Of a stretch of 64,000 nucleotides of DNA, positions 50,801 to 53,926 are shown one piece after another. A program made the position numbers and the translations under genes. The notes beneath the pieces are model-generated. The model was not told the origin of the DNA and did not search any database. It worked only from the letters and a program-made list of their open reading frames with translations. Origin of the DNA: Turritopsis dohrnii (lineage: Eukaryota > Cnidaria > Hydrozoa > Anthoathecata > Oceaniidae); NCBI GenBank assembly GCA_027922465.2, contig BQMF02000166.1, positions 558,001 through 622,000 on the forward strand. The letters run 5' to 3'. Every line of letters starts with the position of its first letter. The stretch's first letter is position 1.

Positions 50801-51450
50801 TACCCGTACTGAAATCTCAAACATGTGTGATTTCAGTACGGCTCTCATGTAAATGAGCTCGTAGAGAGAACTAGAAACTAGTAAAATCTATTGTTTCGAT
50901 TGTTACTCGCGAACACTCGCCAAGACCGTATCGAAATTTCTCATGTAAACAGAAGGTCGATTTCAAACCGGTTGAAATCTCAAACCGGTTTGAGTTCAGT
51001 ACGGCTCTCATGTAAACGCACTCTAATGCAGAACTACAAGTTATTATGTATGTCAGATTCAAAGTGTATCATCAAAATTATTTATTGTTTAGTACATAGA
51101 CCAATAAGCCACAATCCAGATCATGAAAAACACAATGTTCCCTATACACACATGCAGTGTTCTGGGTTGAATCGAAGGTGCATATTACAAAAAGTATGTA
51201 GATAAGCCTTACGATCTTTGCTATCCTGGATATCTGATATCAAACCATCAATCTCTTTCTCTAATTGAGAAATCCTTTCCAATTCCAGATCTTCTATAAA
51301 AAAGATGCATGTAAAACTTTAATAAAAATTTCCAAAAAAAAAATACTAAAACAAGTATATTGTACATTTAACTATTGACTTACGAAGGAAATTGGCAGAT
51401 GTACAAATGACAAATATTGCCAGCAGTACTAATGCCTTCACCTTCATCAT
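4230..51450 (-). CDS. Secreted astacin metalloprotease with TSP1 and MAM domains, 16 exons
   Basis: Exons in order: 51450-51384, 51293-51213, 26816-26721, 26643-26515, 26439-26316, 26240-26053, 25979-25605, 25205-24921, 24848-24510, 24429-23762, 5842-5737, 5649-5518, 5406-5159, 4980-4767, 4700-4426, 4310-4230. All introns are GT-AG and every phase matches, giving 1,135 residues. Signal peptide 1-19; acidic propeptide to about 100; astacin domain about 104-300 with HETLHALGFYHEQSRYDRD from residue 198 (zinc histidines 198, 202, 208) and Met-turn VMHY at 254-257; TSP1 about 301-352 and 354-408; MAM 411-561; Thr/Ser/Pro linker 562-655; MAM 657-817; MAM 823-976; divergent MAM 979-1135. Expected to be an extracellular or matrix-bound zinc endopeptidase. 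Introns 2 (24,396 bp) and 10 (17,919 bp) are packed with transposons. Exon joins across these two introns are inferred from phase and domain completion, not transcripts; the gene could instead be two or three neighbours. Confidence 0.7.
5843..6741. other. Start of giant intron 10, before the Helitrons
   Basis: AT-rich intronic DNA directly upstream of exon 11 on the minus strand. Apart from a degraded copy of the terminal MAM exon at 6349-6400 I see no coding potential or clear repeat. Confidence 0.5.
6349..6400 (-). pseudogene. Degraded duplicate of the terminal MAM exon
   Basis: The minus strand reads RCSYFAVDKQLF then a stop, against RCTYFAVDNIKV in exon 16 at 4310-4230; the DNA TGTCCACAGCAAAGTAAG is shared exactly. 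No splice acceptor sits at the equivalent place, so it is unlikely to be a usable alternative last exon. It suggests an old partial duplication of the MAM region. Confidence 0.5.
6742..7386 (+). mobile_element. Non-autonomous Helitron copy H1
   Basis: Begins TCTATATATTAATAGCCG after an A, carries a CTGT/TTGT-rich stretch just inside the 5' end, and ends with GGCGGCGAGCGACGCCGCC (hairpin) then TTGGCGGCTAG. TC start, 3' hairpin a few bases from CTAG and no target duplication are the Helitron signature. Inside, about 6960-7140 and 7140-7320 are a diverged tandem duplication of roughly 185 bp. No Rep/helicase ORF is present. Confidence 0.75.
7387..7895 (+). mobile_element. Non-autonomous Helitron copy H2, fused head-to-tail to H1
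   Basis: Starts TCTATATATT immediately after the CTAG of H1 and ends in the same hairpin (one change, GAGCAAC loop side) and GGCGGCTAG. The interior matches H1 with a single copy of the 185-bp unit. Having no spacer between copies fits rolling-circle tandem formation. Confidence 0.75.
7896..8310 (+). mobile_element. Helitron copy H3, 5' part, rearranged and interrupted
   Basis: Starts TCTATATATT right after CTAG of H2. About 8090-8225 is inverted relative to other copies (compare 60610-60720). It reaches AATAACGTTTTGTTTTT at 8310, where a HINE-like array begins. The matching continuation, ATTGTTAGTTTTATATTCC, resumes at 21361 after the array. A 13-kb array thus lies within this Helitron. Confidence 0.65.
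8311..10238 (+). mobile_element. HINE-like unit, type B (first of array 1)
   Basis: Head GGATTTCTGCGTAAGCAAG at 8311; tail GCAGAAATCC followed by a TGCC...GGGCA hairpin and TCTTGTT at 10206-10240. The 5' GGATTTCTGC and subterminal GCAGAAATCC are a 10-bp inverted pair. The interior has diverged internal repeats, each with TTTCTG(T/C)TTTCAGTTATG. No coding region. Such asymmetric ends with a 3' hairpin and T/T flanks are typical of Helentron-derived non-autonomous elements (HINE/DINE-like). Confidence 0.6.
10247..10679 (+). mobile_element. HINE-like unit, type A, internally deleted, triple head
   Basis: Three tandem copies of the head (10247, 10299, 10345; about 46-52 bp apart) precede only the last part of a type A unit, ending TGCCCGGTAGGGCATCTTGTT at about 10679. 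The next head starts at once. Confidence 0.6.
11110..11121. repeat. 12-bp target-site duplication of PLE-2 (left copy)
   Basis: AAGTTAATACAG at 11110-11121 is repeated at 15073-15084, exactly bounding PLE-2. Uninterrupted type A units have one copy followed by CTTATAATTTTATA, proving the empty site. Confidence 0.85.
11122..11935 (-). repeat. Inverted partial copy of PLE-2
   Basis: On the minus strand this runs from inside the GIY-YIG domain through the ORF end (11642), the 3' region and the terminal repeat into the next ORF start (11348 to about 11122). The encoded C-terminal 80 residues differ from the complete ORF at only two positions (a Cys for Arg and a Tyr for Cys), so both halves are of similar age. 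It makes the 5' side of PLE-2 a partial tandem junction in opposite orientation. Confidence 0.85.
11492..11533 (-). ncRNA. Hammerhead-like fold in the inverted PLE-2 copy
   Basis: Identical on the minus strand to the 14701-14740 motif: GCTGGC-TGTG-GCCAGC stem II, GAAACGTC, and short stem I. Confidence 0.4.
12072..14591 (+). CDS. Penelope-like reverse transcriptase with GIY-YIG endonuclease
   Basis: 839 residues, apparently intact. It copies element RNA into the genome in the nucleus, the GIY-YIG domain nicking the target. Visible motifs: SDKGNSVVIVDKA (Asp 279, the PLE DKG motif), YGLPKVHK, RPILSAIGTPTYNLAKFL, motif A SLDVDSLFTNIP with catalytic Asp 430, GVAMGSPLGPTLAN, and YVDD at 530-533. 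The thumb region has SVYRKPTFSGLYTNF. The C-terminal nuclease has YKFTCGCCNATYIGKTKR at 739-756. RT motif order and the nuclease place it among EN+ Penelope-like elements; the clade is not resolved. The first 20 residues are unusually hydrophobic, so translation may begin at a later Met. Five-prime codons are shared with the terminal repeats at 11348-11122 (minus) and 14886-15072. Start chosen as the first ATG after in-frame stops. Confidence 0.92.
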   Translation: MIFVRVFALVFLFLARLRFPTNKSICCVIRERYGNETVKLVRRFEKVDFKLRKASLDLEFLEQCQKNNYIPNFLNFRVSSKRLKDSKAYTACQTRLLKEEISLKKSAIRQLKTEFKSLKDVLQVKLNSIDYAHICSLFLTSNDKSIKRHRETHQKKIASLTLISSRNKDTRKIIFNYSSYRLSEHENSLLSKGLNFAVPPSQLNYAEYLVNFELLFRDIKSLDLSREDYDFVKTKIKDTALTSLRAFNNHGIESNLSNEELDALKKLSKKLDIVIQKSDKGNSVVIVDKAAYVNRVVSLLSDTDKFQSLDIEEHKQLNFIINQEKRIRSVFKSLLDSGTISNEVYNKLCPTGSRFGTMYGLPKVHKKIIDNCPQYRPILSAIGTPTYNLAKFLVPLLSGLTTNEFTVKDSFTFAKEVVKQDAGLFMASLDVDSLFTNIPLEETLDICVNSLFNNTDSVEGLSRRDFRRLLCLAVSESYFVFNGKCYKQIDGVAMGSPLGPTLANTFLCYHEKNWLENCPSNFKPLYYRRYVDDIFVLFSSQEHVSLFKSYLSSRHANINFSSEEESGNMMPFLDVSIERVNGQFATSVYRKPTFSGLYTNFTSFIPISYKIGLVSTLIFRCFSICSDMSRFHEELVKLKEIFKKNGYPLSLIDKCIRIFFEKLFSVRETIVTVPKKDLIIVIPYLGKLSLQTRSRLSKVCRDSLPCCKLQVIFKTSVRLSSFFKFKDRVKKELLSGVVYKFTCGCCNATYIGKTKRHLRVRASEHLGTSALTGKRAVSRRTAIKDHLLSCDHSPCFDDFSILASSSNNFRLELMESLLISRDCPVLNRNLTSIPLFLYS
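14701..14740 (+). ncRNA. Hammerhead-like fold in the PLE-2 3' region, altered core
   Basis: Stem II is a perfect 6-bp hairpin, GCTGGC (14713-14718), loop TGTG, GCCAGC (14723-14728), followed by GAAAC (14729-14733) and GTC (14734-14736), the usual cleavage triplet, and GTAA pairing with TTAC (14701-14704) as stem I. The strand between stems I and II is TTGAAAAT instead of the catalytic CTGANGA, so C3 and G8 are changed. Architecture is that of the minimal PLE hammerhead; catalysis is doubtful. Confidence 0.5.
14886..15072 (+). pseudogene. Start of a second PLE-2 ORF in the downstream terminal repeat
   Basis: Repeats the first 62 codons of the ORF at 12072 without amino-acid change, then runs into the target duplication and flanking HINE-like DNA. 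It is a terminal repeat, not a gene; it could provide a promoter if transcription starts inside it. Confidence 0.8.
16019..17231 (+). mobile_element. HINE-like unit, type A
   Basis: Joined directly to the previous tail (CTTGTT then TTTTCATCTTACTGTCC; the GGATTTCTGC head is missing). Ends GCCCGGTAGGGCATCTTGTT. The interior matches 42450-43660 and 43930-45150 closely. Open frames such as 16432-16746 recur in every copy and carry no recognisable domain. Confidence 0.6.
17232..18634 (+). mobile_element. HINE-like unit, type B
   Basis: Type B body (TGATCATCCGGGTATTTTTCG, AGCTCAGCTCAGTTTCCTC) with tail GCAGAAATCC-TTATGCCTGCAAGGGCATCTTG at about 18603-18634. Head lost at the junction. Confidence 0.6.
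18636..20152 (+). mobile_element. HINE-like unit, type B
   Basis: Very similar to 27480-29002 and 29004-30522. Contains the shared landmarks AATTAGGAATGGGGACTT and CGTACGTACGTAATTACTG and ends in the standard type B hairpin tail. Confidence 0.6.
20156..21360 (+). mobile_element. HINE-like unit, type A, last of array 1
   Basis: Ends GCCCGGTAGGGCATCTTG, after which Helitron H3 sequence resumes (TTATTGTTAGTTTTATATTC). Confidence 0.6.
21361..21754 (+). mobile_element. Helitron H3, interior part after the array
   Basis: Matches the interior of H4, H9 and H10 (GACTTGGCTTTGAAAACAATACATC, GGTTTGCCAGTGTATCCTAACG, TTTAGCACGTGC). Interrupted at 21755 by a MITE; about 24 bases follow at 22349-22372 before H4 starts. 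Confidence 0.6.
21755..22348. mobile_element. PIF/Harbinger-like MITE, about 594 bp
   Basis: Inverted ends AGCTTGGTTTCCAATAA (left) and TTATTGGAAACCAAGCT (right), continuing through GTCGTGCGAC-type sequence. Flanked by TAA on both sides, and the flanks rejoin to the Helitron sequence CTTTTTAAGAGAAACC. A 3-bp TAA duplication suits PIF/Harbinger (TWA). The interior is full of nested palindromes around TTGTGCGACTTGTCGCACGA. No transposase. Confidence 0.65.
22373..23225 (+). mobile_element. Non-autonomous Helitron copy H4
   Basis: TCTATATATTAATATCCG start preceded by A; 3' hairpin GGCGGCGAGCGACGCCGCC and GGCGGCTAG, followed by T. 853 bp. Same subfamily as H9 and H10. ORFs are short and not Rep/helicase-like. 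Confidence 0.75.
23233..23444 (+). mobile_element. Helitron 3' fragment lacking the terminal hairpin
   Basis: Matches 61090-61318 of H9 (GCGACCGCGACAATGAACGG, AGCGATAAAGCCAGCAGC) but reads GGGCGGCTAG where other copies have GGGCGG, the hairpin and then CTAG. A precise deletion between GGCGG repeats removed the hairpin. Confidence 0.6.
23762..26816 (-). CDS. Central exon island (exons 3-10): astacin, TSP1, MAM
   Basis: Exon 3 (26816-26721) is acidic propeptide. Exons 4-7 form the astacin domain: RNAIYYRSLLWHWKDIGYVL, VSCITFHERTD, CWSYVGLARGFGSNGQ, HETLHALGFYHEQSRYDRD, YDYDGVMHYGKYFFS. The Met-turn has G where most astacins have S. Exon 7 continues into TSP1 (WSSWSAWTPCSASC); exon 8 holds a second TSP1 (WGKWTMWSCDAPSCGAG) and the MAM start; exon 9 finishes that MAM (SDIAVDNLFL); exon 10 holds the Thr/Ser/Pro linker and the first part of another MAM (CNFEEDWCGFEQ, LELYYHMYGKTIGEL). 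Exon 10 must stop near 23762 (AGG|GTATGG), since beyond it the frame loses MAM similarity. Small introns are 73-370 bp or so except one of about 400. All zinc ligands and the catalytic Glu 199 are present. Confidence 0.9.
24219..24400 (-). repeat. 81-bp coding minisatellite in the Thr/Ser/Pro linker
   Basis: Units at 24219-24299 and 24300-24380 with a partial third. Each encodes 27 residues of the type TSNPxTTSTESPPP followed by VVTTSHPSSPEV. Period is a multiple of three, so copy changes keep the frame; a mucin-like O-glycosylated spacer is likely. Confidence 0.85.
26817..27067. other. Start of giant intron 2
   Basis: AT-rich sequence before the transposon cluster; no exon with signal-peptide character is visible here, which is why exons 1-2 are sought upstream at 51.2-51.5 kb. 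Confidence 0.4.
27068..27104. mobile_element. Single end of a hAT-like MITE
   Basis: CAGTGGCGGATCTAGAGGTA and the following bases match the left end of the 39279-39442 element; the other end is missing and a truncated Helitron abuts it. Confidence 0.5.
27380..29002 (+). mobile_element. HINE-like unit, type B, double head
   Basis: Heads at 27380 and 27423 followed by the type B body and the tail GCAGAAATCC-TTATGCCTGCAAGGGCATCTTG. Confidence 0.6.
29004..30522 (+). mobile_element. HINE-like unit, type B
   Basis: Joined directly to the previous tail and ending with the same hairpin tail. The 29147-29350 open frame (minus) is the counterpart of the one at 33713-33916 and is not a gene. Confidence 0.6.
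30812..30987 (+). mobile_element. Helitron copy H8, 5' part
   Basis: TCTATATATT begins directly after CTAG of the previous copy (head-to-tail). Sequence follows H9 up to GAACTAATAGGAA, then stops; TAACGTTTCGTTTTTATTATT and later interior parts are at 36237-36257 and 37304-37548, beyond a block of inserted repeats. Confidence 0.6.
31000..31820 (-). repeat. Dispersed repeat related to 58.9-59.35 kb
   Basis: Inverted relative to 58900-59340: shared blocks include GGCCGAAACGGCA-like, ACGCAGCCTT and TAAAACACCC. A CTC/CTA triplet microsatellite at about 31730-31780 has expanded compared with the other copy. Confidence 0.55.
31822..32090 (-). mobile_element. Small HINE-like unit carrying a tRNA-derived segment
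   Basis: On the minus strand it has a head (GGATTTTTGCGAAAGCAAG at 32090), a short body with a tRNA-like region, and the tail GCAGAAATCTTTCTGCCC-ATAC-GGGCATCTTGTT at about 31822. About 270 bp, by far the shortest unit. Confidence 0.5.
31933..31990 (-). repeat. tRNA-derived segment (Pol III A and B boxes)
   Basis: Minus strand has TGGCGCAGTTACTTGG (A-box-like) and GGTTCGAGCCC (B box) at tRNA-like spacing. The 3' acceptor strand does not pair with the 5' end and no CCA-proximal stem forms, so it is a SINE-like derivative rather than a tRNA gene. Confidence 0.55.
32091..32480 (-). mobile_element. HINE-like type C fragment
   Basis: Minus-strand start CTTACTGTCCAAACCTAGCGG and body resembling 35820-36090; cut short by the next unit. 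Contains the second tRNA-like segment. Confidence 0.5.
32130..32194 (-). repeat. Second tRNA-derived segment
   Basis: GGCTTCCGTGGCACAATCGG at the 5' end (minus strand) and GGTTCGATCCCG B box. Acceptor 3' strand is absent. Different from the 31933 copy in the anticodon arm, so two separate derivatives. Confidence 0.55.
32501..34045 (-). mobile_element. HINE-like unit, type B, inverted
   Basis: Reverse of the type B units at 29004 and 18636 with tail at 32501 (CAAGATGCCCTTGCAGGCAT) and body to GTTTGGACAGTAAGATG at about 34045. Confidence 0.6.
34048..36236 (-). mobile_element. HINE-like unit, type C, inverted, triple head
   Basis: Tail at 34048 (minus: GCAGAAATCT-TTCTGCCC-GTAA-GGGCA). Three heads at the other end (about 36125, 36185, 36232), two starting AGATTTCTGCGAAAGC. 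The tail ends in T where type A/B tails end in C, matching the A-for-G change in the head. The body has several diverged internal repeats with ACATCTGAATGACATAAAAC, and is interrupted by a palindromic MITE. Confidence 0.6.
35213..35603. mobile_element. Long palindromic MITE, copy 1
   Basis: Inverted ends TGTGACGGTTTGAGGGAAAA, continuing ATCATAACAAGTGATA. The whole interior is a near-palindrome made of short variants of ATTACTGATAAATCGAACGA in both directions. Flanked by TA-rich sequence. Confidence 0.75.
36258..37303 (+). mobile_element. Second Helitron-like family, with internal minisatellite
   Basis: Starts TCAATTTCCGCGCGCGTAAG (with CAATTTCC/GGAAATTG hairpin), ends AAGCCTAATGGCTTCTAG (hairpin AGCC-TAAT-GGCT then CTAG) followed by T. 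It interrupts Helitron H8 between TTTTTATTATT and ATTGTTAGTTTTATATTCC, which are contiguous in other copies. The exact ends are ambiguous by a few bases. Confidence 0.5.
36430..37075 (+). repeat. Tandem repeat, five units of about 117-137 bp
   Basis: Units start near 36460, 36597, 36714, 36841 and 36968 at the sequence GGTGCGGATTTCAAATTTGA. They contain GACAATTTGGGCCAAATTTGG. The forward frame reads a repeating peptide with LDNLGQIWTKFRKFFKF, but the unit length is not constant modulo three across all units and the frame breaks, so coding is not supported. Confidence 0.8.
37304..37548 (+). mobile_element. Helitron H8, interior fragment
   Basis: Continues H8 after the second Helitron-like insertion and stops at AAAATATTTTT, where another HINE-like head starts. 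Confidence 0.6.
37549..37712 (+). mobile_element. HINE-like head, truncated
   Basis: GGATTTCTGCGTAAGCAAG and the type A start through GCCCGATTTCTACGAAAGG, then unrelated sequence. Confidence 0.55.
37713..39278. other. Mostly unrecognised intronic stretch
   Basis: No gene or transposon recognised except the GC-rich block at 38390-38560. Open frames at 38560-38972 are low-complexity, Lys/Phe-rich, on both strands and are not credible genes. Confidence 0.4.
38390..38560. repeat. GC-rich degenerate tandem block
   Basis: Repeats of a GAGGCGACCGAAATGTCG-like motif in strongly GC-rich DNA, out of keeping with its AT-rich surroundings. Function unknown. Confidence 0.5.
39279..39442. mobile_element. 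hAT-like MITE, about 160 bp
   Basis: Inverted ends CAGTGGCGGATCTAGAGGTA with about 40 bp of inverted homology. TGAATTAA occurs on both sides if the right end is set at CCGCCAC, an 8-bp duplication as expected for hAT. Confidence 0.7.
39443..41230. other. Stretch with no recognised gene
   Basis: Apart from the MITE at 40228-40495 nothing is recognised. About 39620-39790 has several ATGACGTC-type palindromes, possibly cyclic-AMP-response-like sites, but without context this is weak. Confidence 0.4.
40228..40495. mobile_element. Second hAT-like MITE, 268 bp
   Basis: Begins CAGTGGCGTAACT and ends AGTTACGCCACTG; inner arms also pair (GGGCAGGTGCG against GCGTTGGGTGCG). Flanks share CAGAA imperfectly. 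Different family from 39279. Confidence 0.6.
41231..41608. mobile_element. Long palindromic MITE, copy 2
   Basis: Same ends (TGTGACGGTTTGAGGGAAAA and complement) and the same AATCAGTAATTYGTTTGAT-rich interior as 35213-35603, with a shorter and differently arranged core. Confidence 0.75.
41609..41990. other. Stretch with no recognised gene
   Basis: AT-rich, no repeat or coding signal recognised. Confidence 0.4.
41991..42326 (-). CDS. Hypothetical ORF or exon, unrecognised
   Basis: 111 codons from ATG at 42326, next to a HINE-like head. The first two thirds have protein-like composition (basic start, then FPNTLSCLKFIMDNIELLEG); a GT at THR (CACC|GTAGAG) might be a donor, after which the frame becomes hydrophobic and irregular. 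I do not recognise the family. It could be an exon of a gene nested in the astacin intron, a retrocopy fragment or chance. Confidence 0.25.
   Translation of the reverse strand: MEADEDGTASPVRNKKKVSAKKYRIHVGEGDEVLALTERFLFFKNSMSFPNTLSCLKFIMDNIELLEGQTHRREARNNMTKIILYTIYCPSLDMDMLQGDIDCFIYVSFLL
42337..43663 (+). mobile_element. HINE-like unit, type A, double head (array 4)
   Basis: Heads at 42337 and 42391; type A body almost identical to the next unit; tail GCCCGGTAGGGCATCTTGTT at about 43663. Confidence 0.6.
43664..43832. other. Unique spacer between two HINE-like units
   Basis: About 165 bp of non-repeat DNA (CTAATGACGAAGGATTCC...). It shows that the two neighbouring type A units inserted separately or that the junction captured foreign DNA. 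No gene assigned. Confidence 0.5.
43833..45149 (+). mobile_element. HINE-like unit, type A, double head
   Basis: Heads at about 43833 and 43881; the body shares small insertions (CACAACATCACC, TACTCTACAGC) with 42337-43663 that the array 1 units lack, so these two are recent relatives. Confidence 0.6.
45151..46845 (+). mobile_element. HINE-like unit, type B with a type A-like tail
   Basis: Type B body but tail GCAGAAATCCTTCTGCCC-GATA-GGGCATCTTG at 46814-46845, a mosaic of the two types; suggests recombination or template switching among units. Confidence 0.55.
46849..48315 (+). mobile_element. HINE-like unit, type B, last of array 4
   Basis: Type B body with tail hairpin at about 48290-48315. 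Confidence 0.6.
48506..48667 (-). CDS. Short hypothetical ORF, 53 residues
   Basis: Frame from ATG 48667 to TGA 48506 includes KSEKGKEIVKTGWKAAGITD and ends shortly after KLNPCMIFDQELS. Protein-like composition; a Trp-centred helix followed by GIxxxL recalls C-termini of some DDE transposases, but the similarity is too weak to name. Confidence 0.25.
48735..48965 (+). CDS. Hypothetical ORF with acidic tail
   Basis: 76 codons, N-terminal half TWNEPEKLSILVAKVKEVEY, then a run of Asp/Glu (DEDDDEDEDDDE) and a stop. TTTAG lies just upstream of the frame and could be a splice acceptor, so this might be a last exon. Family unknown. Confidence 0.3.
   Translation: MTWNEPEKLSILVAKVKEVEYPQTGEYIDESINILKEVGIEKDEDDDEDEDDDEVVEFQAEKADNVNNDNEDIQIL
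49264..49368. mobile_element. 105-bp perfect-hairpin MITE with 9-bp duplication
   Basis: Arms begin CAACCTCGTTCCCAGGGCTT and are complementary for about 45 bp with almost no loop. ATGTACCGC flanks both sides (49255-49263, 49369-49377), a 9-bp target duplication such as Mutator-like elements make. Confidence 0.8.
49390..49875. other. Stretch with no recognised gene
   Basis: AT-rich intronic DNA between two MITEs; no feature recognised. Confidence 0.4.
49876..51024. mobile_element. Composite PIF/Harbinger-like MITE, doubled halves
   Basis: Outer ends GAGTGCGTTTACATGA (left) and its complement TCATGTAAACGCACTC (right), each flanked by TAA (3-bp TWA duplication). The left half (49889-50212) is repeated at 50228-50535 and the right half (50533-50777) at 50778-51024, giving an A-A-B-B order. 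Interior is dense in CCGTACTGA and TCAGTACGG. It ends less than 200 bp from exon 2 of the astacin gene. Confidence 0.7.
51213..51450 (-). CDS. 5' exon island (exons 1-2): signal peptide and propeptide start
   Basis: Exon 1 (51450-51384) begins MMKVKALVLLAIFVICTSA, a clear signal peptide, and ends phase 1 before GTAAGT. Exon 2 (51293-51213) encodes DLELERISQLEKEIDGLI and more, a short heptad-like charged helix, and ends phase 1 (GAT C|GTAAGG). Exon 3 at 26816 begins with two bases that complete a Gln codon, so the join is in frame and supplies the missing N-terminus of the astacin. The next ATG is adjacent (second codon), either may start. Assignment to the astacin gene rests on strand, phase and lack of another acceptor gene on this strand. 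Confidence 0.65.
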
Positions 51451-52439
51451 GATTGTAAAAACTATAGTGACCTTTACAAGTATTCGATTATTTATATCAT
51501 TTGTTTACTTAAAAAGTTTTAAATGCCTCGTTTTATAAATCTATTTTTCCTTTAATCCCTTTATAGTTGATCTTCGCCAACGTACGTTAAAAAGAAAAAG
51601 AAAGAAACACATAGGCATCGGTATTAACGTTAAATTCCATCGGTTTGTATAAGTCACGTTTCAGATATGCTGCCATATTTGGAATTATTTGATGGATATG
51701 TTTTGTTTTATACATTTTATGATATGCTACTATTCTTTGCAAGCATTTTGAAAGCAAAAACAAAGTCTTAAAGTATTGACAAGCGCCTTCACTTGGGTGG
51801 ATGTTTAGGGTATCGTTTGGCTCGGTTTATTGAAATTTTTTCGCAGGCAGTTGTGATATTCTAGTAGTTCCTATTGCTTCTATTGTCTTTTACGTTAGAA
51901 ATAAACAACCAGAAGTGAATATCGAGATATCTTCATGTATACTTTCATTTTCGTAAAAAGTATATGAACCTATACTGGTAATACGTACTTGCTCTAACGT
52001 TGTAGCCGCCAATTTGAAAAGCGTTGAAGCAGCAGTTTTGAAATATTAATGAAAGTCTCACATGTATATGTAATGCACATTTCATGTAATTACTTTCAAC
52101 TTTCAACAAAGAGTGGGTTAGAAAGGTTCGTATAAACCTACCCATGCAAATCAAAATCCAATGAAATGGGAGGAGGGGATTATGTCATGGAATTGAAAAG
52201 ACTTGAGGAATCGTGGAGGATTATGAAGGATTATAAAGGAGAATTTAATGAACTAATGCTAATGAATAGTATGAAAATTAATTTCAAATATACTCCTCCA
52301 TCTTTTTAAAAGGGATTTTCAGTGGAATAACTGAGAGTATTTGCAGTGAGAACAAGACGAATGAATAGATAAACTCTATCCATCCGATATAGCGTTTTAG
52401 TTTTGTTTTTGGCCTGAGTTACACTGAATTCACTTTATG
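51451..52439. other. Upstream region of the astacin gene
   Basis: Presumed promoter and 5' flank; AT-rich, no repeats recognised apart from the TATA-like site. Confidence 0.4.
51531..51537 (-). promoter_or_regulatory. Possible TATA box of the astacin gene
   Basis: TATAAAA on the minus strand about 80 bases before the start codon, a reasonable distance for a short 5' UTR. AT-rich background makes chance likely. Confidence 0.3.
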
Positions 52440-52580
52440 TTTAAATATGATTTTTAAGTGCAAACAGGCTGAATTGCCCCCGCAGCGAGCGTACGCGAGC
52501 GAAAAGGAGGCATAGTAAATTCACAAGATAGGCAAAAGTCAGTTTTCGATTTTGTGCATCATCTTCCTCATCTTCCAACT
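52440..52580 (+). repeat. Dispersed repeat, inverted partner at 62290-62440
   Basis: Core GCCCCCGCAGCGAGCGTACG and AGGAGGCATAGTA, with CATCATCTTCC nearby, all found inverted at 62.3-62.4 kb. The GC-rich core contrasts with its surroundings. Confidence 0.6.
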
Positions 52581-52589
52581 TTTGGTGTA

Positions 52590-52720
52590 GATAAGATAAG
52601 ATAAGATACATATATTTTCAACTCTAAGATAATACAATTATTTTTTGTGAGAAATAGTCGTAAGAGAATAATATGAAAATACCATGTTATTATTATTATT
52701 ATTATTATTCATATTTATAT
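52590..52720. repeat. Microsatellites
   Basis: GATAA repeats near 52593-52610 and an ATT/TTA triplet run near 52687-52710; a TTTG/TTG-rich run follows at 52898-52950. Confidence 0.7.
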
Positions 52721-52949
52721 AGGTGTACAGCTTCAGAAAATAAATATTCTGGGTATCAATGCGAGACCTGTCAAAAGTCGGAGTCGGAGAACTCGTAGAA
52801 GACTTTTGTTGGTGTTATCATCGAGAACCGTCTGCTCATTATTTGTTATGTTATCTGTACAGACTTCAAAATATCAAGTTCATTTTGCTTGATAGTTTGT
52901 TTGTTTTTTGTTTGTTTGTTTTTTTGTTGTTGTTTTTTGTTTGTTTTTA

Positions 52950-53205
52950 TTAGAAATAATCCGAGACATTTTCGAGGTTTTTAAGGATTGCCTTAAGTTT
53001 TGTTTTAAAGACAGGGATAGTAATGTTTTCGTAATTCTGTTATGTTAAATGTGTATACATTTTCTTCCAAATATGTGGAGAGCGATAGCGAATACTGAAT
53101 TCTTGAGATTTGTTTTTAACTTTTGGCTCTAATAACATGTTTGTTCTCGTTGTTTATTTCCCTGAAGGTTTTATTGTATAAATATCGTGAAATATTACAG
53201 GTGCT
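52950..53205 (-). pseudogene. LINE reverse-transcriptase ORF C-terminal remnant
   Basis: One minus-strand frame with two internal stops contains KNKSQEFSIRYRSPHIWKKM and then NITIPVFKTKLKAILKNL. This matches the end of CR1/L2/Rex-type LINE ORF2 (pattern Q-x-S-I-x-Y-R-G-P-x-x-W-N, then FKxxLKxxL). Only the 3' end remains, typical of 5'-truncated LINE copies. It is followed on the minus strand by a T/G-rich (A/C-rich sense) tail. Confidence 0.6.
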
Positions 53206-53926
53206 ACACCAACCTAACATATTTGAATGTAAATAACAGTGCTTGAAACAAGTTTATCTAAAAAACATTCAAGATATTCATAGCTTACATACGCACTATC
53301 ATACAACGTACTGCTAATCATCTTATATAATGTAACGAGAGCGAAGTGTCAATTGCACTAACAATGATTCCTACAGGACAAAAAACAAAGAAGCGATACG
53401 CAACGCCAGAAATCATAAAAAACGCGCGCATGGACCGAATCAATGGACCTTATAGTCAGGTAGCTACTTGGAAAAAAAATTGGAAATGAGAGGGACAATG
53501 TAAAACTACTTTGAACTGTTAGATATCATCCCTAAGAACTAGAAAATCATTACCGGAATATCTGAAATTATTTACTGGGTGTGTCCAGTACGATTTTTAT
53601 TTTGATGACGTCACACACAATAAAACCAAAATTTTTTTCGAAATTTTTCAAGTATTAGTATATCATTCGATAGGTTTTCTTATGCTGAATTAAAAGCCCA
53701 ATTATGTCATGGTGTGATTTTGAACCTAAAAAAAGTTATTAGGGATAAACGACTTGCAACTACATGGTGCGATTTCCTTTTCGCACCCCTCACTCTCCTT
53801 CTCTAGGATGTTTTTAGGGTCAGGCTTGGGATTATTTTTTATCTCCGTAATGAAGAGCCAACTAGTTAAAAAATATGGCAGTAGTGGGGTGCAAAAAGGA
53901 AATAGCGCCCAACTGCATTATGTACA
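53206..53926. other. Stretch with a small inverted repeat only
   Basis: 53764-53800 and 53878-53915 are inverted copies around ATTTCCTTTTCGCACCCC, a possible MITE of about 170 bp. Nothing else recognised. Confidence 0.4.
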
